From an uncultured Aquimarina sp. (lineage in GTDB: Bacteria; Bacteroidota; Bacteroidia; Flavobacteriales; Flavobacteriaceae): a DNA stretch of 64,000 nt. The DNA lies in NCBI GenBank assembly GCA_947503835.1, contig CANNFM010000012.1, positions 124,001 through 188,000 on the forward strand, given 5' to 3'. Below, in pieces: positions 18,339-27,028 of the stretch. The notes below the pieces were generated by a model. The model worked only from the letters and a program-made list of their open reading frames with translations. It was not told where the DNA came from and searched no databases. Numbering within the stretch: position 1 is the first letter of the stretch; every line of letters starts with the position of its first letter. Both the position numbers and the translations under genes were made by a program.

Positions 18339-19145
18339 ATGCAAGCGATGGAAAAATCAAAGAATATTGGGTTAGTGTTATCAGGAGGAGGTTTTAAAGG
18401 TGTTGCACATATTGGTGCCATACAAGCTTTTGAAGAAGCCAACATAATTCCCAAGCATGTTTCTGGTACTAGCGCCGGGGCTATCGTGGGCTCTTTATAT
18501 GCAGGTGGGTATACTCCCGAAGAGATTAAGAGCTTTTTTAAAAAAACTCCAATATTCAAGCTTAATCGATTTACCAGAAAAAAAGCTGGTTTTTTAGATT
18601 CAGAAAAATTTCAGGACGATCTTGAAACCTTTTTTCCTGATAATTCATTTGAAGCCTTACAGAAAAAACTGTGTATAACGGCCACGAATCTGGTCGAAGG
18701 AACTACAAAAGTATTCAGCACAGGAGAGCTTATCAAACCGATATTAGCTTCGGCAGCATTTCCCGGTGTTTTTACTCCTGTATTGATCGACGGAGAATTG
18801 TATGCCGATGGAGGGATTTTGGATAACTTCCCATTACAACCATTGAAGAAAAAATGTGACTTCATTATTGGTATTGATGTATCCCCTATAAAAAAACCGA
18901 AGATTACAGATTTTAAGCATTCTTATAATGTAATGCAACGTGCCTATTATCTTAGAGCAATGCCCAATGCCGAAGTGAAATTTAAACAATGTGACATCGT
19001 AGTGCAACCAAAAGAGTTGGTAAATTATGGTATCTTTAATAGTAGCAGTTTAGAAAAAGTATATGATATGGGATATCAAGAAGCAAAACAACAAATAGCA
19101 CTATTTCTAAAAAATCAAGAAAATGATTCAGGAAATAAAAAATAA
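18339..19145 (+). CDS. Patatin-like phospholipase
   Basis: The oxyanion-hole motif GLVLSGGGFKGVAHIGA is at the N-terminus, the nucleophile is in GTSAG near residue 45, and the catalytic Asp lies in DGGILDNFPL near 150, giving a Ser-Asp dyad. There is no signal peptide, so it probably acts on inner-leaflet phospholipids. It begins 1 bp after the cls stop and overlaps the Crp regulator by 23 bp. An in-frame ATG at 18348 is an alternative start. Confidence 0.9.
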   Translation: MQAMEKSKNIGLVLSGGGFKGVAHIGAIQAFEEANIIPKHVSGTSAGAIVGSLYAGGYTPEEIKSFFKKTPIFKLNRFTRKKAGFLDSEKFQDDLETFFPDNSFEALQKKLCITATNLVEGTTKVFSTGELIKPILASAAFPGVFTPVLIDGELYADGGILDNFPLQPLKKKCDFIIGIDVSPIKKPKITDFKHSYNVMQRAYYLRAMPNAEVKFKQCDIVVQPKELVNYGIFNSSSLEKVYDMGYQEAKQQIALFLKNQENDSGNKK

Positions 19146-19755
19146 CTATAAAGGTCTTTTTGAAGACGAACTCTTGGAAGAAATTAATCAAGTAGGAACT
19201 TTTAAAGAAGTTCCTGAAGGTTTTGAACTAATCAAGCCGGGTAGCTATATAAAATCTATGCCTTTAATTATTAGTGGTGTGATAAAAATACTGCGAGAAG
19301 ATAATGATGGGGACGAGTTGTTATTATATTTCTTAGAAAAAGGAGATACCTGTGCTATGACATTATCTTGTTGCTTAGGTCTTCATAAAAGTGAAATCAA
19401 AGCGATTGCCGAAACCAATGCAAAGCTGATCATGGTGCCCATTGAAAAAATGGAAGAATGGACCACAAAATATAAATCCTGGCGAAACTTTGTGTTCGAT
19501 AGTTATCATAAACGGCTAATCGAAGCCATAGAAACCATAGACAGTATCGCTTTTCTAAAAATGGACGATCGACTACTAAAATATCTTAAAGACAAGACCA
19601 AGGTTACCCAAGATACTATTATCAATAACACACATCAGGAAATAGCCTATGATCTTCATACTTCTCGAGTAGTCATCTCCAGGTTACTTAAAAAACTCGA
19701 ACAAAATGGTAACGTTAAACTGAATAGAAATAATATTGAAGTCCTACATATTTAG
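19123..19755 (+). CDS. Cysteine-rich Crp/Fnr-family regulator of the sulfur locus
   Basis: A cNMP-like beta-barrel domain (residues 10-120) precedes a C-terminal winged helix with recognition helix SRVVISRLLKKLEQNG. Residues C77, C83 and C84 (DTCAMTLSCCLG) are good thiol-switch candidates. The Glu that CRP and FNR use to read the TGA half-site is Val183 here. This fits the different operator, GTAAC-N4-GTTAC, found upstream of the next three transcription units. I infer that it senses persulfide or another reactive sulfur species and regulates tauE, the cstB-like gene and yeeE. Confidence 0.85.
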   Translation: MIQEIKNNYKGLFEDELLEEINQVGTFKEVPEGFELIKPGSYIKSMPLIISGVIKILREDNDGDELLLYFLEKGDTCAMTLSCCLGLHKSEIKAIAETNAKLIMVPIEKMEEWTTKYKSWRNFVFDSYHKRLIEAIETIDSIAFLKMDDRLLKYLKDKTKVTQDTIINNTHQEIAYDLHTSRVVISRLLKKLEQNGNVKLNRNNIEVLHI

Positions 19756-19760
19756 TCTAA

Positions 19761-19805
19761 TGTAACAATTGTTACTGCACTCCCTGTTTCCTAAAGTTAT
19801 TTTTG
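19761..19805 (+). promoter_or_regulatory. GTAAC-type operator and -7 box of the TauE gene
   Basis: TGTAACAATTGTTACT lies at 19761-19776, with GTAAC-N4-GTTAC centred at 19768.5. That is 29.5 bp upstream of TATTTTTG (19798-19805), a near-perfect -7 box. The same block recurs at 20628 and 22792. Confidence 0.75.
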
Positions 19806-19820
19806 GCAAAAAAGTAAGTA

Positions 19821-20618
19821 ATGGAAATAACAGAAATTCTAGGGTACTCTGGAGCACTATGTATAGGAATTGTACTAGGTTTAATTGGTGGGGGTGGCTC
19901 AATACTCACAGTTCCCGTATTTGTCTATCTTATGCATATCAACCCAATAACCGCTACGGCTTACTCATTATTTGTAGTAGGAGTTTCGGCCCTTGTAGGT
20001 ACTGTTAATAATGTAAGAAAAGGGATAGTCGATCTGCGTACTGCTTTTGTTTTTGCTATACCTGCACTTATTGCGGTATACGCCACCAGAAAATATCTTG
20101 TCCCGGCAATTCCAGACGAGCTTTTTAGCATTCGGGAGTTCATGATTACCAAAAGTATAGGGATTATGATCTTCTTTGCGATCATAATGTTACTGGCTTC
20201 AATTTCTATGATAAAAAACAACAAAAAAGATGTTGAAACAGAAACAAAAGTAATCTATAACTATCCTTTGATCTTGATAGAAGGCCTTGTTGTTGGTGTT
20301 TTAACGGGTATTGTTGGTGCCGGCGGAGGGTTTTTGATTATTCCAGCCTTAGTTTTAATGGCAAAATTGCCTATGAAGAAAGCAGTCGCCACGTCGTTAT
20401 TAATTATCGCTATTAAATCTCTTATTGGATTTATAGGTGATGTAGAAAACATGGAGATCGAATGGAACTTTTTATTGGTTTTTACTGCTATTTCTGTGAT
20501 CGGAATTTTTATAGGCATGTATTTATCCAACTATATTGAAGGTAAGAAATTAGAGAAAGGATTTGGATGGTTTGTTTTGATCATGGGTATCTACATAATC
20601 ATTAAAGAACTAACTTAA
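19821..20618 (+). CDS. TauE/SafE-family sulfite/sulfur-anion exporter
   Basis: About eight hydrophobic helices occur in two homologous halves, each opening with a Gly-rich loop (LGLIGGGGSILTVPVFVYL near residue 18 and LTGIVGAGGGFLIIPALVLM near 155). These proteins move sulfite, thiosulfate or organosulfonates across the inner membrane. Placement next to a persulfide dioxygenase, in the same order logic as the staphylococcal cst operon, suggests it exports sulfite or thiosulfate made during sulfide detoxification. Confidence 0.85.
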   Translation: MEITEILGYSGALCIGIVLGLIGGGGSILTVPVFVYLMHINPITATAYSLFVVGVSALVGTVNNVRKGIVDLRTAFVFAIPALIAVYATRKYLVPAIPDELFSIREFMITKSIGIMIFFAIIMLLASISMIKNNKKDVETETKVIYNYPLILIEGLVVGVLTGIVGAGGGFLIIPALVLMAKLPMKKAVATSLLIIAIKSLIGFIGDVENMEIEWNFLLVFTAISVIGIFIGMYLSNYIEGKKLEKGFGWFVLIMGIYIIIKELT

Positions 20619-20627
20619 AGTAAGCTT

Positions 20628-20672
20628 TGTAACAATTGTTACTGTATTCAAATAATAATTGCCTTATTTTTG
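20628..20672 (+). promoter_or_regulatory. GTAAC-type operator and -7 box of the CstB-like gene
   Basis: TGTAACAATTGTTACTG at 20628-20644 is identical to the core upstream of tauE. Its centre (20635.5) lies 29.5 bp before TATTTTTG at 20665-20672. Confidence 0.75.
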
Positions 20673-20737
20673 ACAAATAAATAATAAACATATCGTATTT
20701 CTTCTCGAAATTAGAAAATACGTAAAGAATAGAACAA

Positions 20738-22150
20738 ATGAAAATAGAACAAATATATACAGGATGTCTTGCTCAAGGAGCTTATTATATTGAAAGCAAT
20801 GGTGAAGTAGCGATTATAGATCCTTTGAGAGAAATAAAACCATACCTAGAAAAGGCACAAGAAGATAATGGAAAAATCAAGTACATTTTTGAAACGCATT
20901 TTCATGCAGATTTTGTAAGTGGCCATGTAACTTTGGCAAAAGAAACAGGTGCAGATATCATATTTGGCCCTCAGGCAAACCCTTCTTTTGAAGCGATTAT
21001 TGCAAAAGATGGTCAAGAATTCAAACTTGGTGAGATCACAATAATAGCATTACACACTCCAGGGCATACCATGGAAAGCACGACCTATCTTCTTAGAGAT
21101 AAAGATGGGAAAGATCATGCAATCTTTAGTGGTGATACCTTATTTTTAGGAGATGTTGGGCGCCCTGATCTTGCGCAGAAAGCGGCGCATATGACTCAGG
21201 AAGAGTTGGCAGAGACACTTTTTGACAGCTTACGTAATAAAATAATGCCTCTGGCAGATGATGTTATTGTATATCCCGCGCATGGAGCCGGTTCTGCATG
21301 TGGTAAAAACATGATGAAGGAAACCGTAGACACCCTAGGTAACCAGAAGAACATGAATTATGCACTTCGTGCAGATATGACCAAAGCAGAGTTTGTAAAA
21401 GAAGTAACCGAGGGTCTACTACCTCCACCTTTATATTTTCCACTTAATGTGAAAATGAACAAAGAAGGATACGCCGATATCGATGAAATTCTTGAACGTG
21501 GTGGAAAACCATTATCGCCAGAAAATTTTGAAGCAATAGCCAATGAAACGGGAGCTGTAGTATTAGACGTAAGACATCAGGATGAGTACGTAAAAGGACA
21601 TATCCCCAGATCTATATTTATAGGAATTGGAGGAGATTTTGCTCCTTGGGTAGGAGCACTGATTGCCGACGTACAACAACCCATTTTATTGGTTGCGCCA
21701 GAAGGACGTATCGAAGAAACAATCACACGGCTATCCCGCGTAGGCTTTGACAACACTTTGGGATACTTAGAAGGAGGATTCGAAGCCTGGAAAAAAGCGA
21801 GTAAGGACTATGATAGTATATCTTCTATATCGGCTTCAGCCTTTAAAAATGTTCTTGACAAAGAAGAAGTTCCCATTTTTGATGTACGTAAGGAAAGTGA
21901 ATTTGTTGCAGAACACCTTGAAAAAGCAACTAATTCTCCTCTAAGTTTTATTAATGATTATTTATCAGAATTTCCAGAAGATAAAACTTTTTATGTGCAT
22001 TGTGCAGGTGGGTACCGTTCTGTAATTGCTGCATCCATTTTAAAAAACCGTGGTATTCACAACTTAATCGATGTTGCTGGTGGTTTTAAGGATATTAAAG
22101 AAGTGGGAATCCAAACCACAGATTATGTGTGTCCTTCTACTCTAAAATAA
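20738..22150 (+). CDS. CstB-like persulfide dioxygenase-rhodanese fusion
   Basis: The N-terminal 230 residues are a metallo-beta-lactamase domain (ETHFHADFVSGH, LHTPGHTMEST, FSGDTLFLGDVGRPDLA, VYPAHGAGSACG) of the ETHE1/persulfide dioxygenase type. Two rhodanese domains follow. The first (near 270-350) lacks the catalytic Cys, reading LLVAPEGRIEE; the second (near 370-465) has CAGGYRS. This MBL, pseudo-rhodanese, rhodanese order is that of Staphylococcus CstB, which oxidises persulfide and yields thiosulfate. It has its own GTAAC-type operator. Confidence 0.85.
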   Translation: MKIEQIYTGCLAQGAYYIESNGEVAIIDPLREIKPYLEKAQEDNGKIKYIFETHFHADFVSGHVTLAKETGADIIFGPQANPSFEAIIAKDGQEFKLGEITIIALHTPGHTMESTTYLLRDKDGKDHAIFSGDTLFLGDVGRPDLAQKAAHMTQEELAETLFDSLRNKIMPLADDVIVYPAHGAGSACGKNMMKETVDTLGNQKNMNYALRADMTKAEFVKEVTEGLLPPPLYFPLNVKMNKEGYADIDEILERGGKPLSPENFEAIANETGAVVLDVRHQDEYVKGHIPRSIFIGIGGDFAPWVGALIADVQQPILLVAPEGRIEETITRLSRVGFDNTLGYLEGGFEAWKKASKDYDSISSISASAFKNVLDKEEVPIFDVRKESEFVAEHLEKATNSPLSFINDYLSEFPEDKTFYVHCAGGYRSVIAASILKNRGIHNLIDVAGGFKDIKEVGIQTTDYVCPSTLK

Positions 22151-22167
22151 GTTCAATCAAGGATATA

Positions 22168-22788
22168 ATGGAAGATTTTAATCGCAAAAATCATTGGGAA
22201 ACCGTATACAAAACTAAAGAACTCAAAGAGGTTAGTTGGTATGAAAAAGCACCTAAAACATCTTTGGATTTTATAGCATATTTTAAAGTTCCTAAAACTG
22301 CAAAAATCATTGATGTAGGTGGTGGTGATAGTCTTTTGGTAGATCACTTACTTGCTTTAGGGTATAAAGATATTACTGTACTCGATATTTCCGAAACAGC
22401 ATTGCATAAAGCCAAGGAAAGATTAGGAAATCAAGCCGAAAATGTCAAATGGATTGTAGCCGATGTCGCTAATTTTAAACCCATTGAGAACTATGATGTT
22501 TGGCATGATCGTGCTACGTTTCATTTTTTGAATAAGAAAGAAGAAATCAATAATTACTTAGATACAATACAGCACAGTATAACTACAAGAGGAGCTTTGA
22601 TCATCGGAACTTTTTCTGAAGATGGCCCCACAAAATGCAGTGGTATTGATATCACTCAATATTCTGAAAAGTCAATGAATAATATTATGAAAGATCAGTT
22701 TGATAAAGAAAAATGTACATACATAGACCATAGCACCCCTTTTAATACTACTCAAAATTTTATTTTCTGCGGATTTAGAAAAAAATAG
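22168..22788 (+). CDS. Class I SAM-dependent methyltransferase
   Basis: The SAM-binding motif IIDVGGGDSLLVDHLLALG lies near residue 47, followed by VLDISETALHKAKERLG and VKWIVADVANF. I chose the ATG at 22168 (MEDFNRKNHWE) because the longer frame from 22129 would overlap the cstB-like stop with an unrelated extension. The substrate cannot be read from sequence. Its place between cstB-like and yeeE genes suggests a thiol or sulfide acceptor, which is inference. Confidence 0.8.
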   Translation: MEDFNRKNHWETVYKTKELKEVSWYEKAPKTSLDFIAYFKVPKTAKIIDVGGGDSLLVDHLLALGYKDITVLDISETALHKAKERLGNQAENVKWIVADVANFKPIENYDVWHDRATFHFLNKKEEINNYLDTIQHSITTRGALIIGTFSEDGPTKCSGIDITQYSEKSMNNIMKDQFDKEKCTYIDHSTPFNTTQNFIFCGFRKK

Positions 22789-22791
22789 TTG

Positions 22792-22836
22792 TGTAACTTA
22801 TGTTACTGACCACCCTTTTTAAATTTAGTTACTTTA
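22792..22836 (+). promoter_or_regulatory. GTAAC-type operator of the yeeE pair
   Basis: TGTAACTTATGTTACTG at 22792-22808 keeps the GTAAC-N4-GTTAC arms with a changed spacer. The centre is 29.5 bp before a weaker -7-like octamer TTACTTTA at 22829-22836. Confidence 0.65.
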
Positions 22837-22852
22837 CCTCAAAATAGAATAT

Positions 22853-23410
22853 ATGAATTGGATTTATGATCCCTGGCCCTGGTATGTTTCTGGGCCATTA
22901 ATAACATTAGTAATGTTTTTATTACTAATGATTGGCAAAAGATTTGGCATGTCGTCTAACCTAAGAACGATGTGTACTATTTGTGGTGCCGGAAAAACAT
23001 CTGACTTTTTCAGATTTGATTGGAAAGCACAACGTTGGAACTTGATTGTAGTCCTGGGGGTAATCATTGGTGGATTTATTACTACCAACTTTTTATCAAC
23101 AGACACTTCGGTTGATCTCAACCCAATCGTAATTGCTGATCTACAATCCAAAGGTTTCGAAAGTGCAGGAAATGCATATATGCCAGACTTATTGTTCTCT
23201 AACCAAGTCTTTAGCGATCCTAAAGGTTTACTTCTATTGATAATTGGAGGTTTACTAGTAGGTTTTGGAGCTAGATATGCCGGCGGATGTACCTCTGGAC
23301 ATGCAATATCAGGATTAAGCGATCTACAATTACCATCACTTATTGCTGTGATTGGTTTTTTTATCGGTGGCCTTGTTATGATTCATTTTATTTTCCCTTT
23401 AATATTTTAA
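22853..23410 (+). CDS. YeeE/YedE-family sulfur transporter, first half
   Basis: A 185-residue membrane protein carries the family signature GFGARYAGGCTSGHAISGLS near residue 140, with the conserved Cys in GGCTSGH. A second Cys pair occurs in MCTICGAG. YeeE/TsuA proteins carry thiosulfate or a related sulfane sulfur species. It is about half the length of fused YeeE and is followed after 4 bp by a second half, so the two probably form one transporter. Confidence 0.85.
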   Translation: MNWIYDPWPWYVSGPLITLVMFLLLMIGKRFGMSSNLRTMCTICGAGKTSDFFRFDWKAQRWNLIVVLGVIIGGFITTNFLSTDTSVDLNPIVIADLQSKGFESAGNAYMPDLLFSNQVFSDPKGLLLLIIGGLLVGFGARYAGGCTSGHAISGLSDLQLPSLIAVIGFFIGGLVMIHFIFPLIF

Positions 23411-23414
23411 AAGT

Positions 23415-23828
23415 ATGCGCTCAATTATATATTTACTCATTGGTATTTTCTTCGGAATTATTTTATTCAAATCTGAAGCAGCTTCTTGGTTTAGAATTTA
23501 TGAAATGTTTCAGTTTGGATCTTTTCATATGTACGGAATCATTGGCTCTGCAGTTGGATTGGGTATTATCGTTATCCAACTTCTCAAACGATATAAAATG
23601 AAATCTTTTTATGGAGAACATATTACTATTGCCCCTAAGGATAAAAGTTTTAGCAGATATCTGTTTGGCGGAATTATTTTTGGATTAGGTTGGGCTCTTG
23701 CCGGTGCTTGCCCCGGACCTATGTTTGTACTACTAGGATCTGGATATATGCCAATTATCGTTGTAATTTTGGCCTCTATGCTGGGTACGTTCTTGTATGG
23801 AGTGATAAAAGATAAACTACCGCACTAA
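23415..23828 (+). CDS. YeeE/YedE-family (DUF6691-type) transporter, second half
   Basis: The 137-residue, four-helix membrane protein has the companion signature GLGWALAGACPGPMFVLLGS with the conserved Cys in GACPGP. It complements the preceding half-size protein. Its 3' end overlaps the convergent dehydrogenase gene by 12 bp, leaving no room for a terminator between the strands. Confidence 0.85.
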   Translation: MRSIIYLLIGIFFGIILFKSEAASWFRIYEMFQFGSFHMYGIIGSAVGLGIIVIQLLKRYKMKSFYGEHITIAPKDKSFSRYLFGGIIFGLGWALAGACPGPMFVLLGSGYMPIIVVILASMLGTFLYGVIKDKLPH

Positions 23829-24824
23829 TTCCTTTTGTGTAAGTTCATTTGTACCAGATTCTTGTTGTTGCCAGCAGTTGATATTGTAAAAAGTAGTTTC
23901 TGCAATATTAGTAAGAGCTTCTTTGGTAGCAAAGGCCTGATGTGGAGTCAGTAATACATTTGGCAAATTGATCAAACTTTGCAAAAAAGTATCCTTTGGT
24001 TTATTTTTAGAATGATCATAGAAAAAGACTCCACTTTCATGCTCATATACATCTGTACCATACCCTGCAATTCTTTTGAATTCTAATGCCTGTATAATAT
24101 CTTCTGTACATACAACTCCTCCTCTGGCCACATTAATAAGTACTGCGTCTTTTTTCATATGTTGAATCACATCTTTATTTATCATATGATGTGTTTGGGT
24201 AGTAAGAGGGATGCTCAAAAAGATGATATCAGATTGCTTACATAAATTCTCTAGGTCTATATAAGAGGTATTGTAGTTCTCTTTTATCTCATGGTCTTCA
24301 TAAATATCGTAAACAATGATCTTGCAACCAAAACCGTGCATTATTCTGGTGATTACCTTTCCTATTCTACCTGTCCCAATAATCCCTACTGTTTTTTTAT
24401 TGACATCAAAGCCAACAAGATTACTCAATGAAAAATTGTAATTGCTTACTTGTTCATTAGATTGAATTAATTTACGATTTAAAGCCAATAAAAGAGCCAC
24501 TGCATGCTCGGCTATAGCATGTGGTGAATACCCTGCAACGTTGGCCACTTTAATTCCTAGTTTTTTTGCCATCACAAGATTTACATTATCATATCCTGTT
24601 GAGCGAAGTGTAATATATCTGATTCCAAAGTCTTTTAGCCTTTCTAAAACTGCAGATGATGCATCATCTGCAGAAAAAATAGAAATTATATCAAAGCCTA
24701 GTGCCAATCTAGCAGTTTTTAAAGTTAACCTCTCTGGTATATACTTGATTTGATGCCCTGCACTATTTGCCTTTTCAAGAAAAGGAATTTCAAAATCCTT
24801 GGCACTATATATCAAGATCTTCAT
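23817..24824 (-). CDS. D-2-hydroxyacid dehydrogenase, D-lactate dehydrogenase-like
   Basis: The NAD-binding motif GIIGTGRIGKVITRIMHGFG is near residue 150. The catalytic set is visible: Arg in INVARGGVVCTEDI, Glu in DVYEHESGVFF and His in LLTPHQAFATKEA. The sequence fits the fermentative LdhA group, which reduces pyruvate to D-lactate. It is the last gene of the hsp20 operon and overlaps the lipoprotein gene by 20 bp, so it may restore NAD+ when oxygen is scarce. Confidence 0.85.
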   Translation of the reverse strand: MKILIYSAKDFEIPFLEKANSAGHQIKYIPERLTLKTARLALGFDIISIFSADDASSAVLERLKDFGIRYITLRSTGYDNVNLVMAKKLGIKVANVAGYSPHAIAEHAVALLLALNRKLIQSNEQVSNYNFSLSNLVGFDVNKKTVGIIGTGRIGKVITRIMHGFGCKIIVYDIYEDHEIKENYNTSYIDLENLCKQSDIIFLSIPLTTQTHHMINKDVIQHMKKDAVLINVARGGVVCTEDIIQALEFKRIAGYGTDVYEHESGVFFYDHSKNKPKDTFLQSLINLPNVLLTPHQAFATKEALTNIAETTFYNINCWQQQESGTNELTQKELVR

Positions 24825-25470
24825 CTGTAAATTCTTCTATGATTAATAATTGTTGCCCTTTTAATGCCCAAATCACTACTTTAACATAGTCATTCACGGC
24901 CTTTTTAGTAGTTTCTGGTTCGGTGATATCAATAGATCCTCTCCAAATTAATTCCTTTTCTTTTTCTGGACAAAGACAGTATAATGATGATTCTGCATGA
25001 AAAATTTGATACTCTTCATAATACTCTTCATCATGATATATTTCCTGATTTTCGAAATAGTCATCTCTAAAGCTCTTAAACGTTTTATCAAGATTTCTAT
25101 ATGCTTTTACAACGGTTACTCTATCCTCTACCCCTACTACTTTTGAAAGTAAGATAGCATCAAAACCCTGTTCAATCAATTGTTCTTCGAGCGCCATCAA
25201 TTGTTCTTCGGTTTTGGGTGAAGTAGTGAATTTTTCCTGAAAGAAACCAAGGCTCTTTACTGCATTCACTCCACTCTTTTTCAATTCTGATGCTAGTTTC
25301 TTTTCAAATATTTTTCGATTACCATCATCGGGCGTTATGCCAATAACCAAAACTTTTTGAGCTTCAAAAGTGTCAATATCAGGATTCTTCCAGTTCTCAA
25401 CCAATTCACTAGAGGTACAACTATACAATAACCCAGCAAGGAGTAATAAAAAAATATATGGCTTGTTCAT
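24805..25470 (-). CDS. Hypothetical lipoprotein (221 aa)
   Basis: A lipoprotein signal ends at LLLLAGLLYSC, so the mature protein begins with a lipidated Cys. The next segment (VENWKNPDIDTFEAQKVLVIGITPDD) resembles the start of DUF4136-like periplasmic proteins, but I am not certain of the family. It lies between the flavodoxin-like gene and the dehydrogenase in the hsp20 operon. Function unknown. Confidence 0.7.
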   Translation of the reverse strand: MNKPYIFLLLLAGLLYSCTSSELVENWKNPDIDTFEAQKVLVIGITPDDGNRKIFEKKLASELKKSGVNAVKSLGFFQEKFTTSPKTEEQLMALEEQLIEQGFDAILLSKVVGVEDRVTVVKAYRNLDKTFKSFRDDYFENQEIYHDEEYYEEYQIFHAESSLYCLCPEKEKELIWRGSIDITEPETTKKAVNDYVKVVIWALKGQQLLIIEEFTDEDLDI

Positions 25471-25480
25471 TTCTTATAGT

Positions 25481-25981
25481 TTATTTAATTATTGTGTTTA
25501 ATCGTTCTACGACCACACTGGTATAGTATGGTGTTTTTTCTATAATTGATTCGCCGGAGATTACATCCACATCTTCTAAAGCTATATTACTGCTTCCTAC
25601 TGTAGAAAGAATGATGAGTTTATCTAATCGATCCGGGTAGTTTTTAATAAACTTCTTTACATTACGCGGTGGACTACCATACTCCCAGGAATTAATGATA
25701 AGTAAGGCATCCCATTTATCAATATTTACTGTAAACAGGGTGTATACATCAATTACTTTAAAATAAATAGTGTCTTTTTCATAATGTCTTAAAACTCCTT
25801 GCACCAATGAATCTTTGAATTTACTGCCCTGTGAGGCTATCAGTACTTTGGTTTCTAAATTAGGGTTATTAACCTCGAAAGGGATTACGGTATCCATAGA
25901 GTAGGTATACTCATGCCACCCTAAAAATACTGCAAAGAGTACAATGGCAGAACCTACAACTACTATAAGAATACGTTTCAT
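25481..25981 (-). CDS. Membrane-anchored flavodoxin-like protein
   Basis: One N-terminal membrane helix (residues 4-20) is followed by a roughly 140-residue alpha/beta domain. KVLIASQGSKFKDSLVQGVL resembles a flavodoxin phosphate loop, and WDALLIINSWEYGSPPRNVK resembles a flavodoxin second loop. FMN binding is not proven by these residues. It belongs to the hsp20 operon, with 9- and 10-bp gaps to its neighbours. Confidence 0.65.
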   Translation of the reverse strand: MKRILIVVVGSAIVLFAVFLGWHEYTYSMDTVIPFEVNNPNLETKVLIASQGSKFKDSLVQGVLRHYEKDTIYFKVIDVYTLFTVNIDKWDALLIINSWEYGSPPRNVKKFIKNYPDRLDKLIILSTVGSSNIALEDVDVISGESIIEKTPYYTSVVVERLNTIIK

Positions 25982-25990
25982 GGGAATATC

Positions 25991-26434
25991 TTAATTGAGT
26001 AATCGTTTTTGTTTGCCTTCTTTCATTATGGTTTTGATCAACTCAAAAATCTTTCTTTTTGTATCCTTATAGTTATTAAGATATTCACTTACCTTTATTA
26101 CCAATGCACGGTGATTTTCTTTATATTGTTTTTCTTCGACAGGTTGATCCTCTCCATCCACTAATATGGTGAGTGCATTATGATGATTGATTATTTCTTT
26201 TAGCAATGGTTCTAGATCTTTTCTCTCTTCTGCTAAATTATTAACTACCCTTTTACTTTTTTCAAAAATTTTTCCAGAAATAAGCTGTAGCGCGTAATTC
26301 TCCATGAGTTCATCCAAAAAATGCTGTTCATCTTTAATGAATTTGAGTTCAGAAACCCAGTTTAGTGAGGTCTCATGTAACTCATCAGGACTTTGCCACT
26401 CTACATACTTCATGTTTGGTTCTTTAGCTTTCAT
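25991..26434 (-). CDS. Hypothetical helical protein, paralogue of the gene at 27029
   Basis: This soluble, probably all-helical 147-residue protein belongs to no family I recognise. Its N-terminal half aligns by eye with the protein at 27029-27460 (NWVSELKFIKDEQHFLDELM against DWKSSLQFIQREIHFINQLL), and both continue with a coiled-coil-like stretch. The two paralogues flank hsp20, suggesting a shared stress role, but no function is evident. Confidence 0.65.
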   Translation of the reverse strand: MKAKEPNMKYVEWQSPDELHETSLNWVSELKFIKDEQHFLDELMENYALQLISGKIFEKSKRVVNNLAEERKDLEPLLKEIINHHNALTILVDGEDQPVEEKQYKENHRALVIKVSEYLNNYKDTKRKIFELIKTIMKEGKQKRLLN

Positions 26435-26456
26435 AACTTTTAATTTTAAAAGAAAA

Positions 26457-26486
26457 GGCAGAAAAAATTACCCCCATTTTTCTGCC
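26457..26486 (-). terminator. Hairpin between hsp20 and the downstream operon
   Basis: Arms GGCAGAAAAA (26457-26466) and TTTTTCTGCC (26477-26486) form a 10-bp stem. On the minus strand it is followed by a T-rich stretch, so it may partly terminate or stabilise hsp20 mRNA before the next gene. Confidence 0.55.
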
Positions 26487-26497
26487 CCCCTTATGGT

Positions 26498-26941
26498 TTA
26501 AGCTATATCAATCACTCTCTTTGGTGGTTCTTTAGCTTCTTCTCTTTTTAAAAGATTAAGTGTAAGAATTCCGTCTTTATACATAGCTTTAACCTTTTCG
26601 TTTTGGTCTACACTGCTTGGCAATTGTAGCTTTCTGTCAAACGAGCTATAATTGAATTCTTTGCGTGTATAATTCTCGTCTTCTTCTACCTCTTCTTTGC
26701 TGCTTTTTGCACAAATGTGCAGGATATCATCCTCTATAGTTACTTCGATATCTTTTTTTGAAAAACCAGGAACGGCAAGTTCTATTTCGAAGTCATTCTT
26801 GTTTTCTTTGACATTCATTGCAGGAAGATTTTTATCTCTTACGAAGAAATCATCTGCAAAAAAATCATCGGTATCCAACCAACTAGAAACCCTATCATTA
26901 ATCCAGGGAAATCTATTCTTATTAAATTTAATTATTGACAT
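26498..26941 (-). CDS. Hsp20/alpha-crystallin small heat shock protein
   Basis: An alpha-crystallin domain spans residues 40-140: MNVKENKNDFEIELAVPGFS, ITIEDD-like strand VTIEDDILHICAKSS, the GILTLNL motif near the C-terminus, and an I-x-I-like RVIDIA tail. Length (147 aa) is normal. These ATP-independent holdases bind unfolding proteins. It heads a minus-strand operon ending in a D-lactate dehydrogenase and has a CRP/FNR-type box 73 bp upstream, so I infer low-oxygen induction. Confidence 0.92.
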   Translation of the reverse strand: MSIIKFNKNRFPWINDRVSSWLDTDDFFADDFFVRDKNLPAMNVKENKNDFEIELAVPGFSKKDIEVTIEDDILHICAKSSKEEVEEDENYTRKEFNYSSFDRKLQLPSSVDQNEKVKAMYKDGILTLNLLKREEAKEPPKRVIDIA

Positions 26942-26982
26942 AATGTTATGGTTTATTAGAGTTATTAATTCATTTATACTTC

Positions 26983-27025
26983 TAAAATTAAGGTGTCTAA
27001 AGGCTGATAAAAATGATAATTATCA
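26983..27025 (-). promoter_or_regulatory. CRP/FNR-type box 3 and -7 box, hsp20 operon
   Basis: TGATAATTATCA (27014-27025) is centred 29.5 bp upstream of TAATTTTA, read on the minus strand at 26990-26983. The box ends 3 bp short of the stop codon of the upstream gene at 27029. Confidence 0.75.
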
Positions 27026-27028
27026 GTT

